The notes under the pieces are model-generated. The model saw only the letters and a program-made list of their open reading frames with translations. It was not told the DNA's origin and did no database searches. A stretch of DNA of 64,000 nucleotides, taken from contig CAJNOJ010000056.1 in the NCBI GenBank assembly GCA_905250025.1, forward strand, positions 1 to 64,000. The letters run 5' to 3'. The position numbers and the translations under genes were made by a program. Below are positions 36,459 through 48,408 of the stretch, one piece after another (position 1 is the first letter of the stretch; each line of letters opens with the position of its first letter). Source of the stretch: Adineta ricciae (Eukaryota > Rotifera > Eurotatoria > Adinetida > Adinetidae).

Positions 36459-37200
36459 TCGGAAGATAAACTAGAAAAACGATGAACTAAAGAGGGTTTC
36501 AACCAGTAGTTTTGTTTGCTTACTAATAGCAAATGCTTATCTTTCGAGTATCTATGATGAAAGATAAGAACACAGCACGAACTCAAATAAGTTGTTCGCA
36601 GTGTTAAGCATCACACATACGTATGTAGGAAGAAGTGTGATGGCATTTCTCATGCAACATTTTATACAAAACTGCTACGCACAGAGACATATTTACAAGT
36701 GAATAAAATTAATTTAATTATTCTCTAGTAACGACGCATTCTCCTGTGATGTACTCAATTCGTGGACATCTTATCAGCACATAGCACAGTTCGAAAACTT
36801 ACTCTTGCTATCATTCTACACGTGAGCTTTGAATAATTTTCAGAACTAATATTGGTTCATAGACTATGAAGATACTAGTACGATAGAAATAATGCAGAAA
36901 ATATTTTGTTGATTATAGCATACAGTTGACCTATATCGCTTCGCTTCGATTGGACATGCGGTGACCGATTGACCGTTGCTTATACCTGTGTCACGCATGT
37001 CCAATGAAAGAAGAAGGATAATGGCGAAGACCATACAATGAAAGATATCACCAGAGTACAAAGCAAAGTTCGCTTTAACAGTAGATCAAATTTTCGGTTA
37101 AAGAAGCTTTATTTGGAAATATAATCACAGAAATAATCAAGAGAAAAGAGTCACACTTGAAAATAAGTCTTGTTTATAATCGAATGCATTAAATTTAAGT
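36459..37200. other. intergenic between MRH and Ly6 genes
   Basis: No gene recognised; a 65-codon frame at 36864-37061 (-) lacks any signal. Likely 3' UTR of the Ly6 gene and promoter of the MRH gene. Confidence 0.45.
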
Positions 37201-37703
37201 TCAGCTTTGAACGAAGAGACCACATATGATTAGTGCAATTAGAAGGAGCCAAATTGGTTGCCGGAGAGATGAAGTTTGATTACATAGGTCTGAATCGCAA
37301 CAACAAACCATAGCTTTCACACCATCATCCATTCTAGGTTCACATCCATTTTTAGCGCCTGGACACTCCGTGGAATTAACTTTGGTTCTTCGAACAGCAG
37401 TACCAATTTTAGATTTCTATGAAGAAAAAACAATTATGAATTAGAGATTTGAAAAAATTACGAAGATGCCTACTGCACAGCGTTCGTAAGGCGCGATTTC
37501 CACTATGGAGGTGTTGCTAATTTTCGACTTGTCAAAGGGATCACCGCAAGCACCAGTCATTAGATTATTGCATATGTAACATTCATAAGCATCGGCGAAC
37601 CAAGCGACTACATAGATTTGACATCGAATGAATGAATGTACACCCTAATATATGAATGCAACCTACCACACAAAAAGAGTAATGCTACGAAAAGCAGTTT
37701 CAT
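37201..37703 (-). CDS. Ly6/uPAR (three-finger) GPI-anchored protein
   Basis: Three small exons (37667-37703, 37474-37607, 37201-37416) sum to 387 nt, 128 residues; each is too short to stand out as an open frame. Signal peptide MKLLFVALLFLCVAWFADA, then the Ly6 opening YECYICNN, Cys residues at CGDP, RCA, ECPGAKNGCEP, and the family closing motif VCCCDSDLCNQ. It ends with a hydrophobic tail PIWLLLIALIICGLFVQ, typical of GPI attachment. Resembles the quiver/sleepless-like Ly6 proteins of invertebrates, which modulate channels and receptors at the cell surface; the exact subgroup is unclear. A nicotinic receptor gene lies 12 kb away, but linkage alone says nothing about partners. Confidence 0.8.
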
Positions 37704-38584
37704 TGTGGAATGTATCTTTCGTATGCCCAAAACTTAGAAACAAAATAGACTATTTTCATACGCATCAACACATCTTATATAGATCATGTTTATCTGCATT
37801 GACGTCACAGAATTTTGTAGACCTTTTCTCTGGAACATATTCTATCTCGAGTCTTATTTATCTGATAAGCGTTTTCTTCTACTGATTAGTATAGTCTTTG
37901 TGACACCTGTATTTATCTTTTTTGTTTCGCCATTGTTTACATGCAGAACAAAGATAACTAAAGAACAGAGTCAAACATCACTTCAAAGTGATTTTTCACT
38001 GATAAGACAATGGTCCACAATTGTTCTTAGACATCCGAATTCGTATGAACGTAATATGTAACCAGATAATGCTACCACCGTTCTCATTCGATTTCTACCT
38101 ATGAACAATATGTAAACTGTCAGGTGATAAGGAGAAGTGGAGAGGTCAATGTTATCTACTGCAGCGGTCAAAGGTTACAGATTTCATGTCCGATGGGTCG
38201 GCTATAGTGAAACGCAAACGCCTTTTTTTCTTCAAAAAATTGCGCATGTTGGTAACATTTGCTTCATCCTCTTTCATGGACAACGTAAGAATGTTCGAGA
38301 TAAAGAAGTGACGTCTTTCAGTTTTGCTGTCTTTGTTCTTATGATAAGCAAAACATTTGAATAGTCGAAAGTCGACATATTTATATCTAGCTAAGTCAAA
38401 ATCAATAGGCCGATGTTCATTCGGTTCTAATGACAATCAACAAACGAACAAAGGAACGAAAATAATTACTGATTTGAGCTAAACAAATGTAGACATATCG
38501 GCAAATAAGCATACATACACCTCATCGATGAGCGAACATTCACGATGTCATTAGAGATCTTTTCATTGAACGAGAAAAACGCTG
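37704..38584. other. divergent intergenic region
   Basis: Between the Ly6 gene (-) and the Y-x-N protein gene (+). Open frames on both strands (37652-38061, 38137-38436) overlap each other and carry no recognisable motif. Confidence 0.45.
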
Positions 38585-40962
38585 ATGGGATTGAAATACT
38601 ATTCAAGAGAAGTAAACAATTGTAAGGAATTTCCATCGATATCATCCAATGCTGACCTTCCGATGTATGCTAATCTTTCATACACATCGAAGAAAATACG
38701 GCAATATTCAATGCCAAAGACATCATCTTCAGTGGAAAGCTCATCGCATACAGGACCGTATGCTAATATTCACACTTATGCTTCCGCTCAAACTCAAAAT
38801 ACCATTGCACCAGCTATGCAAACGTCAGCTGTATATCAAACGAACAACTATTTCAATATTTCAATGCTTTCATCCAAACAAACAAATCAACAGACTGACG
38901 CAAGTTATGGAAAACTCCTGAATACAACCTCGACTGCTCCTCTGTCAAAAAAGGTGCACATAGCGGATAAAAAAAACAACCATCGAATCTACGAAAACAT
39001 GAAAACCTATTCGAGCTCGTTCGCATCGACTAAAATCCATCAAACATTGTCCAATCCAAGTTCGTCATCATCATCTATCCGTACATATATCAACTTCGAA
39101 TTTCAAGAAGATACCTCGCAAATCATCTCACTACCGTCACCTAACAACAAGGAAAAGGATATCGACGATGCTTATTCGCCAATACATTGCGGCGAAACGA
39201 AGTCATCTGACATTGAGACGAATGTACTTGAGACAAACTCGAATGCGAGTACTACCAAAGTGAGCTTAATCTCTTCTTTTTTGCTAGTCAAAAAGAATGT
39301 TAATCTATTCAACATTTTTAGACGAGAAAAAAACTTGAAGTCAACATGGCCCCGAACTGTGGCGATAAAAGTGGTTTATATCGAACAAAAATACATCATC
39401 CCATCGCACAAATTCATCCAACACTTCGCCAACGACGAACATCACATCGTTCCAAACGACACCGCCGACGAAGTATAACACCTTTCCGTTCAACGAGTTC
39501 GAATGCAGTACGACGACGACAAAAACGCCAGTCAGACATGATCTCAAATTTACCACAAGCAAAACACCCTCACGTTCGTCAAAAACCGATCGTAAAATCA
39601 GTATCCAATCGATTGTACAATGCCGTTCAGCAATCTATTCCGTTGGACAATCATTCATTTGATAGTGTCTATTCCGATGAAGAAGCACAAGCCGTTGAGT
39701 ATCCAGTGCAGTTCCACGGAGCATTACAAAATCATATTTTTGCATGGTATCCAACAGTAACTTACAATGAAGATGATCTTATCCCACCCGTTCTATCAGC
39801 GTCAGAAAATGGTGAATCGAATCACCAAGTAAAAAGATTTATTTTCATTTGACAAAAGTTGGAATACTTTTTCAGACCGAAATAATATCGAAGAAAGATG
39901 AAGATAGACAAATCAAAGAATTAATCGAAGACAAAAGATCAGAAGAAGTAGAAGTCGAAGAAGAAGACGAAGAAGGATTTCTTCCACATGATACATTCGA
40001 AGATTTTCTTCTTCGACGTCCACGAAAATCATCCTGTTCGCCTTCGACAAGCAGCACTAGTACTGTTATTTCCGTTATAAAGCCACCCCGACCTCCAGCG
40101 ATTGTTCGTCGTTCTTCCGGTATTGCTCTTGGTTTAGATAAGAACGACGTAGATTTTATTCATAACATTATTCAACGTACACACGGCGAACAACGTGTCT
40201 CCAATAGAATTACCGCTCTTCGAGAAGCTTATGTGCGAGCAGCAGTCAAACAACAGAATGACATAGTTAAGAGTAAGACTTTTGCGGCAATGAATCTCGA
40301 GAATCGGGCGAAAAAACCTGTGGCATTGAAACGTTCATTGGTCACATCGAAAATTCGTGACGAATTAGAAAGATACGATGAACTACCGATCCATCGTCGG
40401 AACATGTTTCGCTATGATTCTGATGATGATGACGACGACGAGGACGATTATGATTACGATGACGAAGGCACATATTCAATCAATGATGATTATCGATTTC
40501 GTCGTCGTCCATTACCATCGACACCTTCTACAGCCCATCGAATAATAAGCTTTATTTCTGCAGTTAAACGACAATTACAAAAGAGTTTTCACGATTTTCG
40601 TTCCCGTCTCGTTCTTGAAACTATGACTATGTCACCGAATCATACTACGCGACACAAGCATCCATATCATGTAAATATGAGATGAATTTCAATTTTCTTC
40701 TCAAATGTTTTCTTTATAGGAATCTCGTCGACATCATGCTTCTCGGCCGCGAACATCCCACGACGTCACTCGTCGAAATACTACTCATCATTCGAATGAA
40801 CGTTTGCATCCAACGCATCGACATCAATTGCATCGTACACATTCGAACACATCTCAAGTACAACATACGCACTATTATCCTAATTGTGAACAACACTTCT
40901 CTCGTAAACCACCCATATCACGAAATATTGCTCGTCAACAACGAATGACGAGGAAGAATTGA
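38585..40962 (+). CDS. unrecognised disordered protein with Y-x-N motifs
   Basis: Four exons: 38585 to about 39260; then from TRKKLEVNMAPNC at about 39323 to 39828; then TEIISKKDEDR at about 39876 to 40671; then ESRRHHASRPR at about 40720 to the stop at 40962. About 730 residues. It is Ser/Thr-rich at the N-terminus with four Tyr-x-Asn motifs (MYANL, PYANI, IYENM, TYINF). A basic stretch (HRSKRHRRRSITP), an acidic stretch (EVEVEEEDEEG, DSDDDDDDEDDYDY) and a His/Arg-rich C-terminus (RRHHASRPRTSHD) follow. One better-ordered island reads LGLDKNDVDFIHNIIQRTHG with ITALREAYVRAAVKQQ. I know no family for this. The first ATG follows an in-frame stop at 38567-38569, supporting the start unless an upstream exon exists. 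Confidence 0.65.
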
Positions 40963-42358
40963 ACATGATGTAGATGGTGTTTTTCTTTGCCGCAGATTTG
41001 CGTGCAGATTTTGATTAGAAATATAATTATGAATTAGGATAATGCCTTTCTTGCTCCTCTTCTCTACTTGATTCGAATAAGTCAAGTCTCAATCTTTTCA
41101 CTTGAAGGACAAAACTCGTTCGGAAAACATCTGAATATTAATACTTTCAATGTATTTCCGTTTGTTTTTCAGCATTCATAACTGACTGTAATCCTTGCAT
41201 CTTATACTCAATGCTGTTTAAGAAAACATACCGGAAATGAGAAATGTATGATTGACAAGATCAAACAAATAAGTACAAAGATTCATATCAATCATTGAAT
41301 TCATCGAGGTATAGAAAATCATGCTCGCGAACTAACTATTCTTTGCAAAGTCACCCTACTCTGAATTTGTTGTGTTATAAGGTTCTGTGAACAGCTGCGC
41401 ACACATGTTTATCTTCTTTGACAAATGTATACTTCCGTAACGGAGAAAAGAGATGAAGAAATGTAAGAACTGTCAAAGACACGTGAGTGATGGCGACTCA
41501 GAAATTCTGCATATGAAATTAGATCGAATTAATTGTCAGTTCTGCGCTTTTTTTCCTCGAGTAGTTGTCAGTAGAGCGCCGTATTTATGAGATTTCATAA
41601 TACCGAGATGCGGAGACTGCGTAGATAAGAAATAAAAGCTAGCGATTCTCATATAAATATCGACAGCGTGCATAACAACTCGTTTTTCTCTCTTGCCAAC
41701 GTTGAAATCCTTTTCTCTCTCTCTATATATATATACTAACGACGAATGCTAGATATTTTAATAGCATAAAAAGTTTCATTACTCTTTCCACTCGCACCCT
41801 TTTTTCTTTTTTTTTTCTCATAATAAAACGTGTATCTCACATTGTAAATTGCATTCGAGCATCTGTATTAATCTGTTTTCTACTGTAAACTAAAGTGTAG
41901 TATTGAAAAAGAAAATAGAATTTCATGTCCCATTGACATATATTATGATTTTCAAAGAAAAGGAAACAGAAAAGCGGTACGAAGAGAAGGAGAAGAAAAA
42001 AAGGCAAGATTAATTTTCTTGCACTCTTTTTCTCGCTTTTTTTCTACTGCTTATTCAAAAAATAAACATGTGCCAAAAAGAATGAGAGGAAAAAAAGGAG
42101 GGCGGAATCTTATTGAAACTTTACGTATCCTGGAAACTCAACTTGATTGATTTGAGAAGAGAAAAACATTGCCACTCTTTCCTTTTTCAGGTAAGTACGA
42201 GCATCCCAATCGATAATTCAAGTTAACCAACTTGCAAAATGACTTATAGCAGAAAAACAATCAGAGTGACTTTTTTTTTCGACATTTAAGAACATTCAAG
42301 CTCGTGTAAATATATCAACAACGACTGAATCCGAGCAGAACAAGAAATAAAAAACAAC
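40963..42358. other. 1.4 kb intergenic, low complexity
   Basis: No gene recognised. Contains a CT/TA run near 41712-41735 and purine-rich tracts (41940-42100). Probably the 3' UTR of the upstream gene and promoter of TTC39. Confidence 0.5.
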
Positions 42359-45300
42359 ATGCCGAAGCGACCGAGAGGAAGAAACAGGACTGTATTTCTT
42401 TTAGATGAATTACTTTTGCTAGTAGTGCACATGACTTCATCATCTTCGAATCAGCCAACTTCAACAAACAGATTAACTAATAGTTATTTTTTCTATGGCA
42501 CGCATCCTTTACGAGTTCCCGATCATATCACGACGTCGAGTTCGGCACATGAAATATCAACAGTAGCAAATCAAGAAAATCATCATTTATCGCTTAATTT
42601 AACCAACGGTCAAAATGGATCTTTATCGACGTCGGAGTTGCCAACAACCAGATCATTGAATGATCTTCTGGAATGTAACAATGACAGAGACGATACTAGT
42701 GAGGTATTGATATGCACTAAAACTTTAAGTTGAGGAAAAGGAAAAGAAAATCACTGCTCAGATCGTAAAGAAACAGGCAAAGAAAAAAGAAATAGTTTGC
42801 TTCTTGACATTTGACATTGATAAAATATTCTTTTCTAGAATTTTCAAGATGCTGTTGAAAGTCTTGACGACGACGACGACAAACGAAAAGACACGTCTAA
42901 TCGGTTTGTATACCAAAAACATACATCGTTCGGGATAGATCTTTTGATTTCGAATTCAGACGACGATCTTCTGCCAAAGTATCTGACGATCCGACGCTCG
43001 ACATAATACAAGCGCTGAAAGAATGTGATCAAATCAATAAATTATTTTTGCAAAATCATCTCAATGAAGCTTTGAGAAAAGCGAAAGCACAGTACGTTCT
43101 ACGATACATCTGTCAACATCTTCTTGCGCGTGTTTTTTTCCCAATAGAGAACATCGTTCGCTATACCACAGCTTATGCCATAGCACAATTACTTACACTC
43201 AAGCTGTGATGACATTCAACAATGTAACGTGCAAAACAACAGTTTCTATTTTTGAAAATTTTCGCATCGAATGATTATTTATTAGGATGATGTTGAAGCC
43301 GCCATTCAATCGTTGAAACAAACCAGTAGTTTAGCAAAAAAATATGAGCCATACAGGCCGTGGATACCCTTTAGTCTTTCAGGGAAATCAGCACCTAATG
43401 AATGTAAGGCCTTGTCTTTCAAAAAATAAGGCGTATAATTATGTCTGTTCTAGATGAACTCCATGCGAAATTGGTGTATGCTGAAGCACTACTGCTCCGA
43501 GCTCTCTTAACATTCATACAAGATCAGGGTCTATTTAGTTTCATCAGTGGTGCAATAAAAATCAAAGAATGCCATGATATATTCGTGTTCGTATGCCCCG
43601 ATTGCCACAATGAGATGAGCGTGTTGTTTGCTTGTAGGAAATTAGCCAAGCAGAATGATCGATCGAAATTTTCATCGACTTTCTCCTACGAACATTTCGA
43701 TAGCGGTGTTCGAATGGGCAATGGTGCATTTAATTTGGTAAGAAATTGAACTGCTTTTGTTGTTGGGTATTTCAGTGATAAGATGATTATTTAGATGATC
43801 TCAAATCTTCCACAACGCGTAATCAGATATCTTGAATTTGTTGGATTTTCCGGTGATAAAGTATGATCCATTATTTTTGGTAGAAGCTAAGAAAGAAAAT
43901 AAAACACTGCTCTCTTAGGACTTTGGTATAGAGCAACTCGAGCTAAGTGCCAATAGTTATGGCTTACGAGCAGCATTCTCTGCTCTGTTTCTACTTGGCT
44001 ATCATACATTCGTGACCTCAGTTTTTGGTAAATGAATTTCTTCGAACGGAACAATAACAGGTATTTGGTTTCTTTTAAGGAAATAGCGATGGTGATCTTC
44101 GCACTTGTCATATGCTAGTTGAACGTTACTTGAAACTATATCCTGATGTAAGTTTTTTATGTTTAATAGATGTAATAGACTACTGAGAATACTAGATGAA
44201 GAAAAACAGCTTTTATACTGCAGATCAAATCGACATCCTTCGTAATCGTTTTTGTTCAGCATCATTTTCTGTTGTCGTCTGACTGTGTTGATGATTGACT
44301 TCGACTGAGCACTTCGTACATGGCACGCGAACAGGAAAACACAGTGGGATAGGTATTGGAATAGGCAGTGGGATGAAGGATGGAAGAATACAAGTATAGT
44401 TCGACAGAGCGCCTTTTGTTAGAGTTGAGAATAGATTTGATGAAGTGACTGGGTGTGACGGTACTGGTAGTACCGGTGGTGGTGGTGGTGGCGGCGGCGG
44501 CGGCGGTAGTGGAGCTGAAATAGGAGGGAGAGGTGGAGGAGCAAATAATGAGTGGTATTGAAAACGATTGATATCAATTGGAGATGACCAAGGCATGGTC
44601 GATGGTAAGAAAAGTGATGGTTGCCACGCGAGATTAACAGGTAGATTTGACGGAGTAGTTGATGGTTGTTCAGTGCGAAGAATTTTTTCATTTGAATGTG
44701 GTGAAGAGGATGATCGATGACGCTTTGAGAAGGGTGAAGGAGTGGATTTTCGAGTAAATCGATTTGACTTCGTTTTTGACATGATCGGAGTTAGATGACG
44801 GAGGGGTAATAGTAGTTTTCGTCGATTAGCATCTAGCAGTTGTTGATCCGATTTGCTCAGTCCATTCTTTTTTTCTGGTGACTAGAAATAATCATTTTTC
44901 TCCATCAATCAATATGCATTTCGTATGAACTCATACTTTAGATTTGTTAGTGGAGATAATAGACGATGGGATATGATCAGTTTCATTTTCCGCAACCTTC
45001 GAAAGGAAAGAGTATCGGAACTTTGAACAAAATATGGCTTTGCACAGTACATACTCGATTCTTTTTGAATGAAGCACGCCGATATTGATTAAAGCAAACT
45101 TCACTGCATAACGTTTTAGAATCTCCGTTATCTGTTCGTAATGTGAATGACTGTCCGCCTAACTTCTGACACCAAGCACATGTTGACGCTAAACAAGCAT
45201 TATTAAATGACGCGAAAGTGAATTCACTCCTGCAAACATACCTTCTTGTTGATCTTGAGTAACAGTTGATTTCGTTCGTGAAGGTTTTATCTTTGGCGCA

Positions 45301-47674
45301 TCAGTTAGATTGTATCCGTACAAACGAAGTAGTTCATTAACTTGCAATTCAACCGGTTCATCTTTGATATGAACGCTTGTTTTCATGATTGAAACAGTTC
45401 GAGTATTCGTTTCGCTATTGTCGTTGTCGTCGTCTATCTGTCAAGCAGAAGTAACATGAATGAGACGAGGGTAAAAGAGAAGAGAAGAGAAAGAGAGATC
45501 AGAATGGAATTAGATTTCAGCAGCGTTGGTGTCGATATCTGATTTCTTCCTCACGTTCGCTATGTCGTCCTATCGAATTACTCTTTATATTCATCTATTC
45601 GATAAAGTCCAAGAGTAGTCGTCATAGTAGTGATGCTTATTGGTCATCGTACTCTTAGATTAGACTGCTGCTGATTATTTTTCCTATATTGAATTATACT
45701 CAAATTACCTTTGATTTTTTACACTTTTTTTTATCAAAAGAATCACAGATCGATTTCGTCTGTATGTGTACGTGGAAGAGAACGAGAAAGAGATGAACAT
45801 TTTCTTTATCCTTCTGCTTTCGAACAGAGAAAAAAAGAAAATGGAGCATCTTCATTAACTTTGGTTAGAACGAGAGTATGTATGGGAGAGGGAGAGAGAG
45901 GGAAATCAGATCAGATTTCAATCCACACCCATATCCGATTGCTGCAATGATATTTTGAGGAAAAGAGCATTGAGAATTATATAGATATATTGTGATTGAA
46001 GGTTATACGATTATGTTATGTTTTGATGTGATTACTTATTTTGATTTCAAGTATTTCTCTTCAGTTATTCGACTATTCACTCGAAAGTAATTGTTTGAAT
46101 TTGGATCTACGTATATCATATTCATCGATGTATACTGCGAGCTGTTTTGCTTTGATTTCTTTGTATTCGGTATCAAATGTAAAAGCTGATTAGAAAAGTC
46201 GCTCTCGAATTTCGAATAGACAAAGTTAAATGATAAACTGTTCTTATTTATCTGTTTTAGTCTTACTTATTCCTATTCTTTCGTGCACGACTTCATACTT
46301 TACACTGTCAACTGAATGAAGTAATTGATAAAGAAAAAAAGAACAATTTGTATAACATTGTTTGTATTCAGGCTATTCGAACATACGAATATGCAATGCG
46401 ATGTCAAAATGATTGGAAACATCTTCATCATGTAAGAAGTCAATAAGGAAATCGAACTTTCGACTTTGTATCTTTGTAGATTGCATATTGGGAGATTTTA
46501 TTCTGTCATGCGTAAGTTTAAGCGCTTGAAAATGCTATGAACCACTGAATTTCTTCCTGTTAGACTGCAAAAAGACTGGAAACGTGCAGTAGACATATGC
46601 AAAATTTTGCTTAATGAAAACAATTGGAGTAAAGCAACGTACTGTTATCTATTATCGACATTTCTTTTCGAAGAAAATAATCGAATTCCTACAGATGAAG
46701 TTATCAAATTGTATAAGTACGTACGGAGTAATTCAATACAATACAAGTCATTTTTCTTTTGTTCCAGACGAGTTCCTGAATTGAAGATTCGTCTTGCGGG
46801 CAAATCGATTCCTTTGGAGAAATATGCTATGAGACAATGTGATCATTTTCTCGTCCAGCGATGGTTATTCCTACCCGCATTGGTAACTACCGACATCTAT
46901 TGTCGACTCCTCAAATCGATTTTGTTGTCAGATATTAACATGAAAAACAATAACTGCGCAAATTTTTTGCACTTCGTGACACGAGAGAATTTTTTTCCCG
47001 AGAAGGATTCGATTTGACGTTAATGACGATGAACCAAGATCATATGAGATGAGCCTAAATGTTTTATTCTAGGAATTCATCTACCTTCTCAATGGATTTT
47101 ACATTCTTGCACATGATCATCAAAAATTGAAAGAAACACTCGATGTTGTTGATAATGCTTTAGATGAGTTGGAGCATCATCATCAAAGTAATTGATTTTT
47201 TCGTTGAAATCAATGTGTACGCAATTGTCCTTGTTTACAGATGATCAATTCTATGCGGATAGTTATGGTTCGGGATTGTTACTTCGTGGCGTACTTCTTC
47301 ACTTTCTTCATCGATACGACGAAGCACATCAAGCATTTGATGAAATAATCGAAATGTTCGTTTGATTTTGCTTCATTTTATGTTATTGAAATCTGCCTCT
47401 AGGGCAAAGCAATTCGACGAGAAATCATTCCTGGCAGCGAATGCCGCACTGGAAAAAGGCTTGATCTACTTGAATTTAAAACAAAAGCAAAAAGCGTTGG
47501 AATACCTACAAAAGTCGCTGTAAGTTCCGCTGAAAAGCATTTGCAAGATGTTGCATTGCATTTCTATTTGTGATTGTTAATTTCAGAAATGATTACAAAG
47601 ATTATCAGCTTGAATCTCGTCTCCAATTTCGTATCAATGCTGCAATGCAAACAGCTAAACATCTGGATAATTAA
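42359..47674 (+). CDS. TTC39: tetratricopeptide repeat protein 39 family
   Basis: About 15 exons. The first, 42359 to about 42703, is Ser/Thr/Asn-rich and not conserved. The conserved part starts at IIQALKECDQINKLFLQNHL and runs through RALLTFIQDQ, FISGAIKIKECH, GVRMGNGAFNL, RVIRYLEFVGFSGDKDFG, WKHLHHIAYWEILF, ENNWSKATYCYL, KIRLAGKSIPLEKYAMR and the TPR-like end SLNDYKDYQLESRLQFRINA. Vertebrate TTC39B has GVKFGVGAFNL, LLEFVGYSGDRDLG, ENCWSKATYIYM and IAGKSLPTEKFAIR. An intron at about 43579-43634 must use the second of two GT dinucleotides to keep frame. A 2,113-nt intron (44148-46260) holds SOBP on the other strand. TTC39B affects lipid metabolism in mammals; the molecular role is unclear. 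A/B/C paralogue cannot be assigned. Confidence 0.88.
44225..45386 (-). CDS. SOBP: sine oculis-binding protein homologue, nested in a TTC39 intron
   Basis: Nuclear cofactor of SIX transcription factors with SUMO-interacting properties in vertebrates. Exons: about 45239-45386, 45071-45189, about 44940-44999, and 44225-44884. The N-terminus has VHIKDEPVELQVNELLRLYG, matching the SOBP VKREINEE and MNELLGWYGY segment; IKDE fits the SUMOylation consensus. The FCS-type zinc finger reads CAWCQKLGGQ, then LCSEVCFNQYRRASFKKN (human CAWCQKVGIK, FCSEKCFAACRRAYFKRN). Only one finger is visible; vertebrates have two. The C-terminal half is Pro-rich (a ten-Pro run) with LPIPIPIPLCFPV, like SOBP LPVPIPIPIPIP. 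The exon with the first Met is open upstream to an acceptor at about 45438 (cttgacag), so a 5' exon or spliced-leader site may lie there. Entirely inside TTC39, opposite strand. Confidence 0.83.
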
Positions 47675-48408
47675 TTAAACTGAAAAGCGAAAGTAATCAA
47701 TACCTATTTTGTGATATTTTTCTTCGTTTTGTTCCGTATTTTTTTTTGTGATCATATCAATAACAAATAAATTGTCGTTTTATTTTTCATCTTGTTTGTC
47801 TTTTCTTATGTAAACACATGTAAGTCGGTCAGTTGATATGCGTTAGCATTGAATAGCTTAAGAACTACTCATTGCGATTGATTCGTTGTTTCGCGTAAGT
47901 TAGAGTCACATATACCTTCTCTCGTTTTTCTTTCGATTCGTTTCATAACAGGGTGCTTTTCATCATCCGATAGTAATCAACAGTACTCAACTGTTTAATT
48001 TCAATTTCTACAGTTACTATAGATGATCGAATATCATGTTAAGATCAAATAACAGCTGTTAGTTATACTAAAAAATTCTGATATCAAATATCATATTGTA
48101 ATTGGCTGTTGAATATCGAATATCACTTTGGAATCTGATATCGAACAGAGAAGCTCAGTCAGATATCGCGTATCTTACAGATTCTTCCATTAAATTCGAA
48201 ATCAAGATTTGATTTCATCGAGTCAATACGACTGAAATAGATTTATCTAGGACGAAAGCAATGAATAATTTAAAACATTGCCTTTCCCAAACGGAAGTGA
48301 AAGTTGGAACTGTTCATTTTGTTTACGAGTAAACATACATCTTTCTGGCGCCTTTTTTTTTAGATATTCAATTGTATATTTTTCTCAGGTCGGATAGCAG
48401 CGACTAAA
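47675..48408. other. intergenic with ATATC repeat cluster
   Basis: An AATAAA at 47766, 90 bp after the TTC39 stop, is a likely poly(A) signal. The middle holds the ATATC cluster (48020-48180). A tttctcag site about 20 nt upstream of the TMEM68 start ends the gap. Confidence 0.55.
48020..48180. repeat. cluster of degenerate palindromic ATATC units
   Basis: Repeated GATATC / GAATATC / CAAATATCA variants, at least seven in 160 bp, in palindromic pairs such as GAATATCGAATATCAC and GATATCAAATATCAT. Spacing is irregular. The organisation resembles the GGATCC cluster at 12.7-13 kb, with a different core. Confidence 0.5.

Noticed and set aside
44419-44691. Arg/His-rich frame on the minus strand
   Set aside because: Frame shadow of the SOBP proline-rich exon, produced by its GGT/GGC repeat.
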